Of a DNA stretch of 57,524 nucleotides, positions 9,469-17,621 are shown in pieces (position 1 is the first letter of the stretch; each line of letters starts with the position of its first letter). This DNA is from Phycisphaerae bacterium (lineage in GTDB: Bacteria; Planctomycetota; Phycisphaerae; Phycisphaerales; SM1A02), in NCBI GenBank assembly GCA_002716385.1, contig PBAX01000011.1:1-57524 (forward strand), in the 5' to 3' direction. Both the position numbers and the translations under genes were made by a program. The notes under the pieces are model-generated. The model saw only the letters and a program-made list of their open reading frames with translations, was not told where the DNA came from and searched no databases.

Positions 9469-9822
9469 ATGCCACCAAATGAAAACACACCTGCAACCGT
9501 ACTGTCCATAGTCGGCATCTCCTTGGGTTCACTGAGCCTCCTGACCTGTGTGTTCTTCTTCGTTTCCATTCCATTCGCACTCGTCGGACTGGTGCTCTGT
9601 GTCATAGCCCACAGCATCGCGACCGAACGATGGCAGAGTCGAGTATCCATTATCGGCATCATCCTCTCGATCATCGGGCTTCTCATCCCGGTGGGCTTCG
9701 TCATTTTGCTGATCGTCACCAGCGATCCGAACGAACCGGAGACCTGGGGCCATCTCAATCAAACCAACGCCACGACCCCGATAGGGCCTCTGGAAAGCGA
9801 TGTTGATCCTCAAGATCGATGA
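9469..9822 (+). CDS. Small DUF4190-like membrane protein
   Basis: Protein of 117 aa with two or three hydrophobic stretches. The first part (TPATVLSIVGISLGSLSLLT, then SIPFALVGLVLCVIAHSIA) and the second (VSIIGIILSIIGLLIPVGFVILLIV) follow the layout of DUF4190-type proteins, often a short pro-rich N-terminus followed by two Gly-rich helices. Function is unknown. It starts 24 bases after the kinase-WD40 stop codon and could be co-transcribed. Its base composition is again high in GC, so the AT-rich segment of the upstream gene ends here. Confidence 0.7.
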   Translation: MPPNENTPATVLSIVGISLGSLSLLTCVFFFVSIPFALVGLVLCVIAHSIATERWQSRVSIIGIILSIIGLLIPVGFVILLIVTSDPNEPETWGHLNQTNATTPIGPLESDVDPQDR

Positions 9823-9925
9823 TCCCGACCCTGTGTGCCGATATCCTGATGACCATCACCGAGGGAAACGGTTCCTCGGGATGATGCCCATCCATCGTGA
9901 TTGACTCCCGGAATCGACCAACGGC

Positions 9926-11260
9926 ATGAACGCCTACGCCATCGTCACCATCGTCGTGACCTTCACGGCTCTCTCAGGATGGCTCAACGCCCGCTTCCTG
10001 AAGCTGCCGGGTGGCATCGGGGTGATGCTCCTCGGCCTGTTCGTCTCGGGCGGTCTCATGCTGGCGAATCTCTTCGACTGGCTCGATGACAGCCACGCCA
10101 TCGAACTGGTCAAATCGCTTCACTTCGACAAGCTCCTCATCGGCGGTCAGAAGTCGGACTCGATCGGGGAAGGGATGATCCTGGGCCTGCTGCTCTTCGC
10201 GACCGCCCTGCGAATCGAGCCCTCCGCCATGGCCCGTCGATTCGGCGTCATCACCTGGTTGTCGACGATGGGGGTGATCCTCACCGCCCTGATCACGGCC
10301 ATGGTTCTGGCCGCACTCATGACCCTGACCGGAACACCGTACATCTTCGGCCATCTGCTGCTCTTCGGCGCCATCCTGGCACCGACCGATGCGGTGGCCG
10401 TCATCAGCATGCTCAAGCGGACATCGGCACCGGCGAGAGTCCGGGAGATCATCGCCGGTGAATCGCTGTTCAACGACGGCATCTCGATCGTGCTCGTCCT
10501 CTTCCTGATCGCGTTCCTGGATCCGGGGCAGACGAATCTTCCATACGAGAACTGGTGGCTGGGCTTCATCGCCGAGACCGGTGGGGCGATCCTGCTTGGA
10601 TTCATCATGGGCCTCGTCGCCCGATTGCTCATCAAGACGATCAGGCAGGGATCGGTCATCGTGCTGATCTCCATCTCGACGATTCTGTTGATCGGACTGA
10701 TCGCACCGAGCATCCCGGTCTCCACGCCGGTGTGTGCCGTCGTCGCGGGTCTGGTTCTGGGCCGCTCCTCCGTGCTCAGTCAGGGCAAGGGCGATGGTGG
10801 ACTGGTCATCGGATTCTGGGGACTGGTCGAGAGCTCGCTCACCGCCATGCTGTTTCTGGTCATCGGTCTGGAACTGCTGACCATCACCTTCGAATTCGAG
10901 ACGCTTCTCTGGTCATTGGCCGTCATTCCGATTCTGCTGATCGCCCGGTTCATCGCCTTGTTCCTGCCATGGATGGTCGCGTGGCTCACCGGCCGCACCA
11001 GCATGACGTTCGATGAAGTCGGGCTGATGACCTGGTGCGGACTTCGTGGGGGGGTGTCCATCGCCATGGCGATCGCCTTGCCGGTCACGATCCTGACCAA
11101 GGGTTCAGAAGAGCCCTTCCGGACCAGCGTGCTGGTGGCGACCATCGTCATCGTGATCTCGACGATCCTCTTCCAGGGACTCACCATCGAGCGAGTGGCC
11201 CGAATCGTCCAGCGACGATCCGATCGCCGGGCCGCAGCCAGTGCCAACACAGAAACCTGA
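9926..11260 (+). CDS. CPA1-family Na+/H+ antiporter (NhaP-like)
   Basis: Integral membrane cation/proton exchanger of 444 aa with about twelve helices. Family landmarks are FGAILAPTDAVAVISML (T154-D155) and GESLFNDGISIVL, where N183-D184 is the ND ion-site pair typical of electroneutral CPA1 exchangers. GLRGGVSIAMAIALP lies near the end. The predicted role is Na+ (or K+) efflux in exchange for protons, which fits a marine organism. The protein ends soon after the last helix, with no long cytoplasmic regulatory tail. The 103 bases upstream hold a weak hairpin (CCGAGG 9859-9864 with CCTCGG 9874-9879) that has no T-run. Confidence 0.92.
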   Translation: MNAYAIVTIVVTFTALSGWLNARFLKLPGGIGVMLLGLFVSGGLMLANLFDWLDDSHAIELVKSLHFDKLLIGGQKSDSIGEGMILGLLLFATALRIEPSAMARRFGVITWLSTMGVILTALITAMVLAALMTLTGTPYIFGHLLLFGAILAPTDAVAVISMLKRTSAPARVREIIAGESLFNDGISIVLVLFLIAFLDPGQTNLPYENWWLGFIAETGGAILLGFIMGLVARLLIKTIRQGSVIVLISISTILLIGLIAPSIPVSTPVCAVVAGLVLGRSSVLSQGKGDGGLVIGFWGLVESSLTAMLFLVIGLELLTITFEFETLLWSLAVIPILLIARFIALFLPWMVAWLTGRTSMTFDEVGLMTWCGLRGGVSIAMAIALPVTILTKGSEEPFRTSVLVATIVIVISTILFQGLTIERVARIVQRRSDRRAAASANTET

Positions 11261-11333
11261 ATTCACCGACTCGATCCAGTGGACAACCTGCAACCTGCCG
11301 ACTCGTGGCTGATCTTTGAATACCATCGGCGCC

Positions 11334-12998
11334 ATGAGCAGGACATCAGGTACTCAGGGCTTTCTCCACTTGACGCGGCTTGTCACCGGTGTTGCCGAAG
11401 AAGCGACGAAGAATCAGCCCTCCATCGACGCCGCAACCATTGAGCAGGCACAGCGGCTGGCCGGCCTTGATTTCACGGCAGAAGAACGAGCGATGATGGC
11501 CGAGACCATCTCCTCGCAACTCTCGATGTACGAGGCGCGGCTCAAGGGAATCGATCTGCCCGACTCGCTCTATCCCGCGACACTCTTCAAGGCGCTGCTG
11601 CCGGGCCGCAAGATAGAACGGGCGACACCAACCGGTGATCCGAGCCGACTCGGCAGCATCACGCGTGAACTTCCCTCGGACCAACAACAGATCGCCTACG
11701 CATCGATCGCGGAATTGTCCCACTGGTTGAAGACCAGGCAGATCACCAGCGTGGCGCTCACCAAACTGTATCTCTCGAGACTGAAGCAGATGAACACGTC
11801 GCTTCATTGTGTGATCACGTTCATGGAGGAGGCGGGCCTCGCTCAGGCGGCCAGAGCCGACAAGGAGCTCGATGCCGGACAGTGGCGGGGGCCGTTGCAT
11901 GGAATTCCATGGGGTGCCAAGGATCTGCTCGATACCAAGGGAGTGCCGACCACATGGGGAGCGGCCACCCATCGGGATCGTGTGCCCACCGGCAATGCCG
12001 CCGTCGTCGAACGTCTCGATGATGCCGGCGCCGTGCTGATCGCCAAGCTGAGTCTCGGCGCATTGGCCTACAACGACATCTGGTTCGGCGGCAAGACCAG
12101 GAACCCCTGGAATCCCGAGGAGGGATCCAGCGGATCAAGCGCCGGTTCCGCCTGCGCAACGGCGGCTGGTCTCGTTGGATTCTCGATCGGTACCGAGACG
12201 TGTGGATCGATCGTCTCGCCGTCACTGCGATGTGGAACCGTGGGACTTCGGCCCACCTTCGGTCGTGTGCCTCGAGACGGCGCCATGGCGTTGTGCTGGT
12301 CTCTGGACAAGGTCGGTCCAATCACCCGCCACGTGGAGGATACGGCTCCGATTCTGGCGGCCATCAGCGGCGCCTCGCCGGGTGATCCCGCGTCCGTCAC
12401 GGAACAGCTGTTCTGCGATTCGACCGCTGGCGTGAAGGGGCTCAGGGTCGGCTACAACCCGAAGTGGTTCGAGGATTCCGAGTCCGCCGGTATTGAACGC
12501 AAGGCCATCGATGCGTTGAAGGCTGCTGGCGTGGAACTTGTTGAGATCACGCTGCCCGAATGGCCATGGGACAGTCTGTTCACGATTCTTCTGGCGGAAG
12601 CGGCCGCGGCCTTCGAATCGATCACGCGAAACGATCGAGACGACGAACTGGCTTGGCAGGATCCGGAAGCCTGGCCCAACACCTTCCGACAGTCCTGGTT
12701 CATTCCCGCTCCGGAACTGATTCAGGTGGATCGCTTCAGAAGGCGATGCATGGAACACTTCGCGGATCTCTTCGACAGCATCGATGCCATCGCGGCACCA
12801 TCATTCGTCGATGGGCTGATCATCTCGATGAACTGCACGGGCAATCCCTCGCTCACCGTGCCGGTCGATCTCAAGCCCTCCGGCAGCCCACATGGGGTGA
12901 CCATCATCGGGCGGCTGTTCGACGAGGGCACGCTGCTCCGTCTGGGACGTGTGATCGAATCCAGATGCTGGCTGAGCGAGCCTCGCATGCCTGTCTGA
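11334..12998 (+). CDS. Amidase-signature hydrolase (GatA-like)
   Basis: Amidase of 554 aa that cleaves an amide bond by the Ser-cisSer-Lys mechanism; the substrate cannot be told from sequence. The catalytic residues are readable: K196 in GIPWGAKDLLDTKG, S268 in GSSGSSAGSA, and the nucleophile S292 in GTETCGSI. The K-S and S-S spacings (72 and 24) fit the family. The N-terminus has an extra helical region of about 120 aa. The ATG at 11334 is preferred over a TTG at 11316. It is too divergent and lacks the partners (gatB, gatC) to be called the tRNA amidotransferase subunit. No signal peptide is seen. Confidence 0.92.
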   Translation: MSRTSGTQGFLHLTRLVTGVAEEATKNQPSIDAATIEQAQRLAGLDFTAEERAMMAETISSQLSMYEARLKGIDLPDSLYPATLFKALLPGRKIERATPTGDPSRLGSITRELPSDQQQIAYASIAELSHWLKTRQITSVALTKLYLSRLKQMNTSLHCVITFMEEAGLAQAARADKELDAGQWRGPLHGIPWGAKDLLDTKGVPTTWGAATHRDRVPTGNAAVVERLDDAGAVLIAKLSLGALAYNDIWFGGKTRNPWNPEEGSSGSSAGSACATAAGLVGFSIGTETCGSIVSPSLRCGTVGLRPTFGRVPRDGAMALCWSLDKVGPITRHVEDTAPILAAISGASPGDPASVTEQLFCDSTAGVKGLRVGYNPKWFEDSESAGIERKAIDALKAAGVELVEITLPEWPWDSLFTILLAEAAAAFESITRNDRDDELAWQDPEAWPNTFRQSWFIPAPELIQVDRFRRRCMEHFADLFDSIDAIAAPSFVDGLIISMNCTGNPSLTVPVDLKPSGSPHGVTIIGRLFDEGTLLRLGRVIESRCWLSEPRMPV

Positions 12999-13019
12999 GG
13001 CGGTATTCCTCTTTTTTTT
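12997..13019 (+). terminator. Possible intrinsic terminator after the amidase gene
   Basis: A short stem GAGG (12997-13000) with CCTC (13008-13011) overlaps the stop codon and is followed directly by eight T (13012-13019). The stem is only 4 bp, so the T-run carries most of the evidence. Confidence 0.35.
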
Positions 13020-13126
13020 CTCCATTCACTTGAAATACGATGGCCGGAGGCAGACAGTTAGGTGCCCGGGATGTTTCCGGGGGATCCGATTTTGACGATA
13101 TCCATATATATAGAGGGCAACTCCCC

Positions 13127-14047
13127 ATGTCTTTCCAATCCAGTCTGCTTGGCCTTGCGGCCGGTTCACTTCTGATGATTCAGCCCGTGCTGGCCTGTGA
13201 CTCCTGTGGATGTCAGCAGAGCTGCGGCAGTAAGGAGTCGACCTCCTCGCGACAGATCATGACGGCCAAGACCGGCGGTGCTTCCGAATGTCAGCAGAGC
13301 TGCAGCGGCACCCAGTCGATGCCGGTCTCCTCACGACAGGTGATGACGGCCAGTCTCATGGCACAGTCGCCCAACATCGTCGAGATCGCCGTTTCGAACG
13401 ACGACTTCAGCACACTCGTCGCCGCCGTCAAGTCGGCTGGACTCGTCGAGGCGCTTTCGGCTAAAGGTCCGGTCACCGTCTTCGCGCCGACCAATGAAGC
13501 CTTCGGTCGAATCGACAAGGACACCATCGCCTTTCTGCTGACCGACCAGGGCCGGCCACAGCTCGAGCGAATTCTTCTTCATCACGTCGTCCCCGGGCGA
13601 CTCGGAGCCTCCGATCTGGTCGGCAAGACCGAAGTCGAGACACTCGCCGGCACCACGCTTTCCCTCGAGGTGGCCCGTGATCGTCTCTTCGTCGACAAGG
13701 CGCTCGTCCAGTCGGCCGACATCGGCGCATCCAACGGCGTGATCCACGTCATCGATCGAGTCATGCTTCCACCTGTGCAGGCGTCACCAATGGAGATGCT
13801 GCTGACCAATGCGATCGAACTCGGCGTGCCCATGTTCAACAACAACAACGCGGAGGGGTGTGCGGCCGTCTATGCGACGGCACTCGATGCGATCGCATCC
13901 GTGGATGGCTTCGGTCTCAGCAGCCAGAGTCGTGCCAGACTCTCGAAGCAGCTCATGTCCATCGCCGACATGCGGGACGCCTCGGAACGCGCCTGGGCCT
14001 ACCGCCGCATCATGGATTCGATGCTCAACGGTCAGATGCAGATGTGA
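13127..14047 (+). CDS. Secreted fasciclin (FAS1) domain protein with Cys-rich N-terminal repeat
   Basis: Protein of 306 aa starting at ATG 13127 (GAGGG about 12 bases upstream); the longer frame to 13040 lacks a signal peptide and was not used. The signal peptide ends at VLAC, possibly a lipoprotein site. It is followed by a Cys-rich segment built of two copies of a CQQSC ... SSRQ-MTA unit (15-base identity TGTCAGCAGAGCTGC at 13211 and 13289). One FAS1 domain covers about residues 80-220 (FAPTNEAFGRIDKDTI, LLHHVVPG, GVIHVIDRVMLP), a fold linked to adhesion. The last 90 residues are a helical domain I do not recognise. The next gene (14074) is 26 bases downstream. Confidence 0.88.
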   Translation: MSFQSSLLGLAAGSLLMIQPVLACDSCGCQQSCGSKESTSSRQIMTAKTGGASECQQSCSGTQSMPVSSRQVMTASLMAQSPNIVEIAVSNDDFSTLVAAVKSAGLVEALSAKGPVTVFAPTNEAFGRIDKDTIAFLLTDQGRPQLERILLHHVVPGRLGASDLVGKTEVETLAGTTLSLEVARDRLFVDKALVQSADIGASNGVIHVIDRVMLPPVQASPMEMLLTNAIELGVPMFNNNNAEGCAAVYATALDAIASVDGFGLSSQSRARLSKQLMSIADMRDASERAWAYRRIMDSMLNGQMQM

Positions 14048-14073
14048 ACCGGGCTTAAAGCGAGGATAGATTC

Positions 14074-14475
14074 GTGAAATCGGCATGCATGCGCCACGCC
14101 CTCACATTGGCCGGGCTCTACAACCTACTGTTTGGTGCCTGGGTGGTCATCTGGCCATCCAGCATCTTCAACTGGCTGGGCATGGAACCGCCCACGTATC
14201 TCTTCCTGTGGCAATGCATCGGCATGATCGTGGGTGTCTACGGCATCGGCTATCTGGTCGCCGCCGGTGATCCACTCAGGCACTGGCCCATCGTACTGGT
14301 GGGTTTCCTCGGCAAGATCTTCGGGCCGATCGGGTTTCTCCAGACGGCGATGATGGGGGACATCCCCTGGTCCTTCGGGTTCGTCATCATCTTCAACGAT
14401 CTGATCTGGTGGATCCCGTTCGGGGCGATCCTCTTCAACGCCTGGCGATCGAGGCCTCAGTCGGCTGCGGTCTGA
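14074..14475 (+). CDS. Small four-helix membrane protein, unknown function
   Basis: Protein of 133 aa with a GTG start at 14074 preceded by GAGGA at a good distance. Four hydrophobic helices are visible (around LYNLLFGAWVVIWP, FLWQCIGMIVGVYGIGYLVAA, IVLVGFLGKIFGPIGFL and FGFVIIFNDLIWWIPFGAILF). I do not recognise a named family. It probably shares a transcript with the fasciclin gene and ends three bases before the convergent VOC gene. Confidence 0.72.
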   Translation: MKSACMRHALTLAGLYNLLFGAWVVIWPSSIFNWLGMEPPTYLFLWQCIGMIVGVYGIGYLVAAGDPLRHWPIVLVGFLGKIFGPIGFLQTAMMGDIPWSFGFVIIFNDLIWWIPFGAILFNAWRSRPQSAAV

Positions 14476-14478
14476 GCA

Positions 14479-14931
14479 TCATTGATCCGTGGGCAGATGC
14501 ACGCGGCCATCGGCGTCTATCGTCGTGGCCGGATTCCAGGCGATCTCCCACATGAAGCCGTCCGGATCGGAGAAGTAGCCACGGACACCACCCCACGGAG
14601 GAGCCGACGGCTCCCTGACTATGCGACCGCCGGCCATAGCCGCTCGCGAGAGTATGCGATCGATGTCCTCCCGCTCGGCGACGTTCTGGGATAGCGAACC
14701 CGTCATGCCGTTGCCGACACCGGGCTCGACACCGGCATCGGTCGCGAGGTCATCGCGGTTGAAGAGAGCGAACAGCTGTCCACCCATGTCGAAGAACGCG
14801 ACGTGTTCGTTGCTGCGGGGATGCTCCTCGAGCCCCATGGCCATGTAGAAGTTTCGGCTTCGCTTGAGGTCCGCCACGCCGAGCGTGATGAACGATATGT
14901 TGTGTCGAAGTCCGGCCTGCTGGTGTGCCAT
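14479..14931 (-). CDS. VOC-superfamily (glyoxalase/bleomycin-resistance fold) protein
   Basis: Protein of 150 aa starting at ATG 14931; the longer frame upstream only shadows the neighbouring lipoprotein gene. It shows the paired beta-alpha-beta-beta-beta modules of the fold: ISFITLGVADLKRSRNFYMAMGL at the start and GYFSDPDGFMWEIAWNP near the end. The terminal E in WEIAWNP is the usual metal-ligand position. These proteins bind a divalent metal and act as dioxygenases, lyases or drug binders; the substrate is not predictable. The gene starts two bases after the upstream lipoprotein stop codon, so they are probably co-transcribed. Confidence 0.9.
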   Translation of the reverse strand: MAHQQAGLRHNISFITLGVADLKRSRNFYMAMGLEEHPRSNEHVAFFDMGGQLFALFNRDDLATDAGVEPGVGNGMTGSLSQNVAEREDIDRILSRAAMAGGRIVREPSAPPWGGVRGYFSDPDGFMWEIAWNPATTIDADGRVHLPTDQ

Positions 14932-14933
14932 CG

Positions 14934-16208
14934 CTAGTCCTTCTTCGAATCCGATGTCGGCTCGAGCAGCGTGCTCATGACCTTCATGAGAAGACTCTTC
15001 TTGTTGGTCGTCTTGGAAGTCATGAGCTCCATGGCATCGTCCTGCTGAGCCTTGCTCGCGTTGGCCCACACAACGCAGAAATTGGCAACCTGCTCATTGG
15101 TGAGTGGCTTGTCGAAATACTGCTTGCCGGAACCCTTCTCTGGTGAGACCCAGATGGCGTAGTTGGTCGTGGGTACCGACAGGAGTCCGATGGACCAGGG
15201 GGAGACATCGTTCGACCACGACACCGTGCTGGTGGTTTCGTTCCAGCTCCCGAGCGTCAGGGTCGGCTTGCCCCAGTCGCCGGTCTGAAGTGATTGGTCG
15301 TAGCTGTAGCTGGTGAGCAGTTCACTGGCATGATTGATGGCGATCTGGAGATGAGGGTGGCCTTCGCATTTCGCGGTCAGAGCTGATCTCAGCTTGTCGC
15401 CGAATTTCTCATTGAGGATGCTGCTCATGTTCTGTCCGATCTCGTCCATGTTCTCCTTGGACATCGGCATGTCGATGGCTCGGAAGAAGGCGATGATCAA
15501 TGCGCCTTCGGCGAATGGGGAGGCCCAGGTGCCGCTCGCCATCATGCCTGCTTCGCGTTCGTTGATCCAGCCGCGTTGATAGAGGAGGGCGATGAAGGTG
15601 GCGGTGAGTTGCTCCTGAACCTTGTCCTTCATCCCGGAATCCTTCGAATTCTCGGAATCGATTCGATGGGCGATCTTGGCAGCCATGTTGAACCCCACGG
15701 CGACGGAGAGGATGTCATGGAGATCGCTTCGCAGTGGTCCATCGGCCAGCTTGATCATCTTCCCGGCGATGGATTTGTTCTCGGCCTTGGTTCGTATCTG
15801 TTCCGTCACCATGTCGAGCAACATGTCCAGGCATTCGTGCATGACCTTCTGGTCTTCGTAGAGTCGGACATCGCCACCCATCATGTTCATGTAGACATGG
15901 GCCTTGCCAAGGGGGCTCTCGTATTCGTCGAGCATGGCCTTGCCGCCGAAACCGTTGTCCCAGATACCACTCATCAACTTCCCTGGATAGGCAGTTCTGC
16001 GTTTGTTCTTCTGCTCTGCTTGAGGCTTGCCGAAGACCTTTGCAAGATGCTCTTTCTCGACGGGCATGAGTGGGGCGTTTGACCATACGGAAGTCTGGAT
16101 ACCATCCTTCTTGACGCCCATCTCCACTTGATATTCATAGCTGCAGCCACCGACCAGGGTCGTGGTCACCAGTGTCATAACGGCAAGACGGATCTTTCTA
16201 AGCATCAT
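14934..16208 (-). CDS. Lipoprotein of unknown function
   Basis: Protein of 424 aa with a clear lipoprotein signal (hydrophobic stretch, then LVGGC with Cys at about residue 22). The mature part is mixed helical, with no catalytic motif or repeat that I recognise. Codon use matches the neighbours and the frame is intact, so it is a real gene. It lies in tandem with the VOC gene (two-base gap) and is transcribed divergently from the esterase at 16388. The 179 bases between these two divergent genes show no clear operator. Confidence 0.78.
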   Translation of the reverse strand: MMLRKIRLAVMTLVTTTLVGGCSYEYQVEMGVKKDGIQTSVWSNAPLMPVEKEHLAKVFGKPQAEQKNKRRTAYPGKLMSGIWDNGFGGKAMLDEYESPLGKAHVYMNMMGGDVRLYEDQKVMHECLDMLLDMVTEQIRTKAENKSIAGKMIKLADGPLRSDLHDILSVAVGFNMAAKIAHRIDSENSKDSGMKDKVQEQLTATFIALLYQRGWINEREAGMMASGTWASPFAEGALIIAFFRAIDMPMSKENMDEIGQNMSSILNEKFGDKLRSALTAKCEGHPHLQIAINHASELLTSYSYDQSLQTGDWGKPTLTLGSWNETTSTVSWSNDVSPWSIGLLSVPTTNYAIWVSPEKGSGKQYFDKPLTNEQVANFCVVWANASKAQQDDAMELMTSKTTNKKSLLMKVMSTLLEPTSDSKKD

Positions 16209-16387
16209 GGGTTCCTTCCTGTGGCCTCGGGTTTCAAATCCGTATTCAAGGTCGAATCTTCGATGCGGGGAGTATAGACGCCGGGGAGTTCGGTATAGGA
16301 TTCACTGGTCTTGCCGTGTCTTTAGAAGTGCGGGAAATGCTCCATTTGTCCGACTCTTGGAGGTCATTTTCGAGTTAAGCTCTGAAG

Positions 16388-17464
16388 ATGAAGACGCTTC
16401 TGAACGTGATTCTGACGTTTGTCCTGGTCTCTCCGCTTATGGCCGAGGACCTCTCCAACAACACCGATATCTCGATCACGAAGGCATGGTCGCAGGAGCC
16501 CGCGGGATGGACCTATCCAATGGCCATATCGGTGCCCGACGGGCCGACTCCGAACGGGGGGTGGCCAGTGTGCATCCTGCTTCACGGTTTCGGCAGCAGC
16601 GGGCAGGGATTTGTTGGGCAGTTCAGGCAGCTCCTCGATTGCCATGTGCTCGTCGGGCCGACCGGGTATCAGAATTCATGGAACATCTGCACAGAGCCGA
16701 GCGAGGCGCCGGACGTCGAGATGGTTGGAGATCTGATCAGCGAGTTGCAGACCTATGACAACATCAATCAGAATCGGATACAGATTCTTGGTGTGTCCAA
16801 CGGATCAGCGCTGGCCAACAGCGTCCTGATCGAGAACGACAACCAGGGTCTGACGTCAGTCGTGTCGGTCGTCTCCCAGATATCCGAGTTCCAGTTCCAT
16901 GACGGGAGCTTCCACAGCCCGAGTGGAGCCACGAATGAGAATGAGCCCTACTGCGGATATGACAGTACAGAGTCGATCATTCCTGGTCGCCGCTATCTGG
17001 CGATATCGAATGTTAATGATTTCATTCCCTACTACGGCGGGCCATCCAGTGTCGGTGTCGACTTCATTCCTGCGCAGTGGTCCATCTTCTTCGTTGCGAT
17101 CACTCAGGGGTATCAAGGCGAGCCCATCATCGGTGACGGGGTTCTGCTCGAGGGAGATACATTCGAATACGTCTACCTCAATGGTGATGTCGTTCATCTG
17201 CGTGGATTCGCAGGACATGGCATGAATTCGATCCAGGAAGCCTATGTACGGGACTTCCTGAATGGCTGTGAAGTCATCGTCGACTGCTATGGCGATCTCA
17301 CTGGTGATCAGGTCATCGATGTCGAGGACATTCTGGCCCTCATCGCCGCGTGGAACACTCCGGACGAGAATGCCGATCTCGATGAGGATGGTCTGGTCGA
17401 TGCCGATGACCTGCTCGAGCTGCTGGCCCTGTTCGGGTCGGCCTGTGCCGGCATTGCCCAATAG
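16388..17464 (+). CDS. Secreted alpha/beta hydrolase (PHB-depolymerase/esterase-like) with dockerin-like tail
   Basis: Protein of 358 aa with a signal peptide (ILTFVLVSPLMA, cleaved after MA). The hydrolase core has the oxyanion region ILLHGFGSSG and the nucleophile elbow GVSNGSAL, and the likely catalytic His is in GFAGHGMNS. It resembles secreted poly(3-hydroxybutyrate) depolymerase and feruloyl-esterase families, so an extracellular ester-cleaving role is inferred. The last 65 residues form two calcium-binding dockerin-like repeats (GDLTGDQVIDVEDILALIAA and ADLDEDGLVDADDLLELLAL) bracketed by Cys. Similar tails occur on the proteins at 23600, 27313 and 31312. Confidence 0.87.
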   Translation: MKTLLNVILTFVLVSPLMAEDLSNNTDISITKAWSQEPAGWTYPMAISVPDGPTPNGGWPVCILLHGFGSSGQGFVGQFRQLLDCHVLVGPTGYQNSWNICTEPSEAPDVEMVGDLISELQTYDNINQNRIQILGVSNGSALANSVLIENDNQGLTSVVSVVSQISEFQFHDGSFHSPSGATNENEPYCGYDSTESIIPGRRYLAISNVNDFIPYYGGPSSVGVDFIPAQWSIFFVAITQGYQGEPIIGDGVLLEGDTFEYVYLNGDVVHLRGFAGHGMNSIQEAYVRDFLNGCEVIVDCYGDLTGDQVIDVEDILALIAAWNTPDENADLDEDGLVDADDLLELLALFGSACAGIAQ

Positions 17465-17540
17465 GGGTGGCCTCGCCTTTTCCGCACTATTCACTGATGA
17501 AACCCTTCCGAGGCTTGCCTATTCCTCGGGGCTTGATACG

Positions 17541-17559
17541 ATTGAGACTTAGTCTCAAT
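17541..17559. promoter_or_regulatory. Perfect 19-bp palindromic operator, candidate iron-regulator box
   Basis: ATTGAGACTTAGTCTCAAT is a perfect 9-1-9 inverted repeat. It contains the 7-1-7 layout of Fur boxes (TGAGACT-T-AGTCTCA), though the bases differ from the Escherichia coli consensus. It lies 62 bases upstream of the ABC importer. Candidate promoter elements TTGCCT (17515-17520) and TACGAT (17537-17542), 16 bases apart, would place the palindrome over the -10 end. A weak hairpin (CCGAGG 17508-17513 with CCTCGG 17524-17529) lies just upstream. Four related sites occur in the window. Confidence 0.75.
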
Positions 17560-17621
17560 CTTGAGTGCTGACTTCTGTCGTGCTCTTTTCATCCATCAAT
17601 TGCCAGAGGGCCATTTGAATC

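Noticed and set aside
9859..9879. Hairpin CCGAGG ... CCTCGG before the antiporter as a terminator
   Set aside because: There is no T-run after it and the loop is long.
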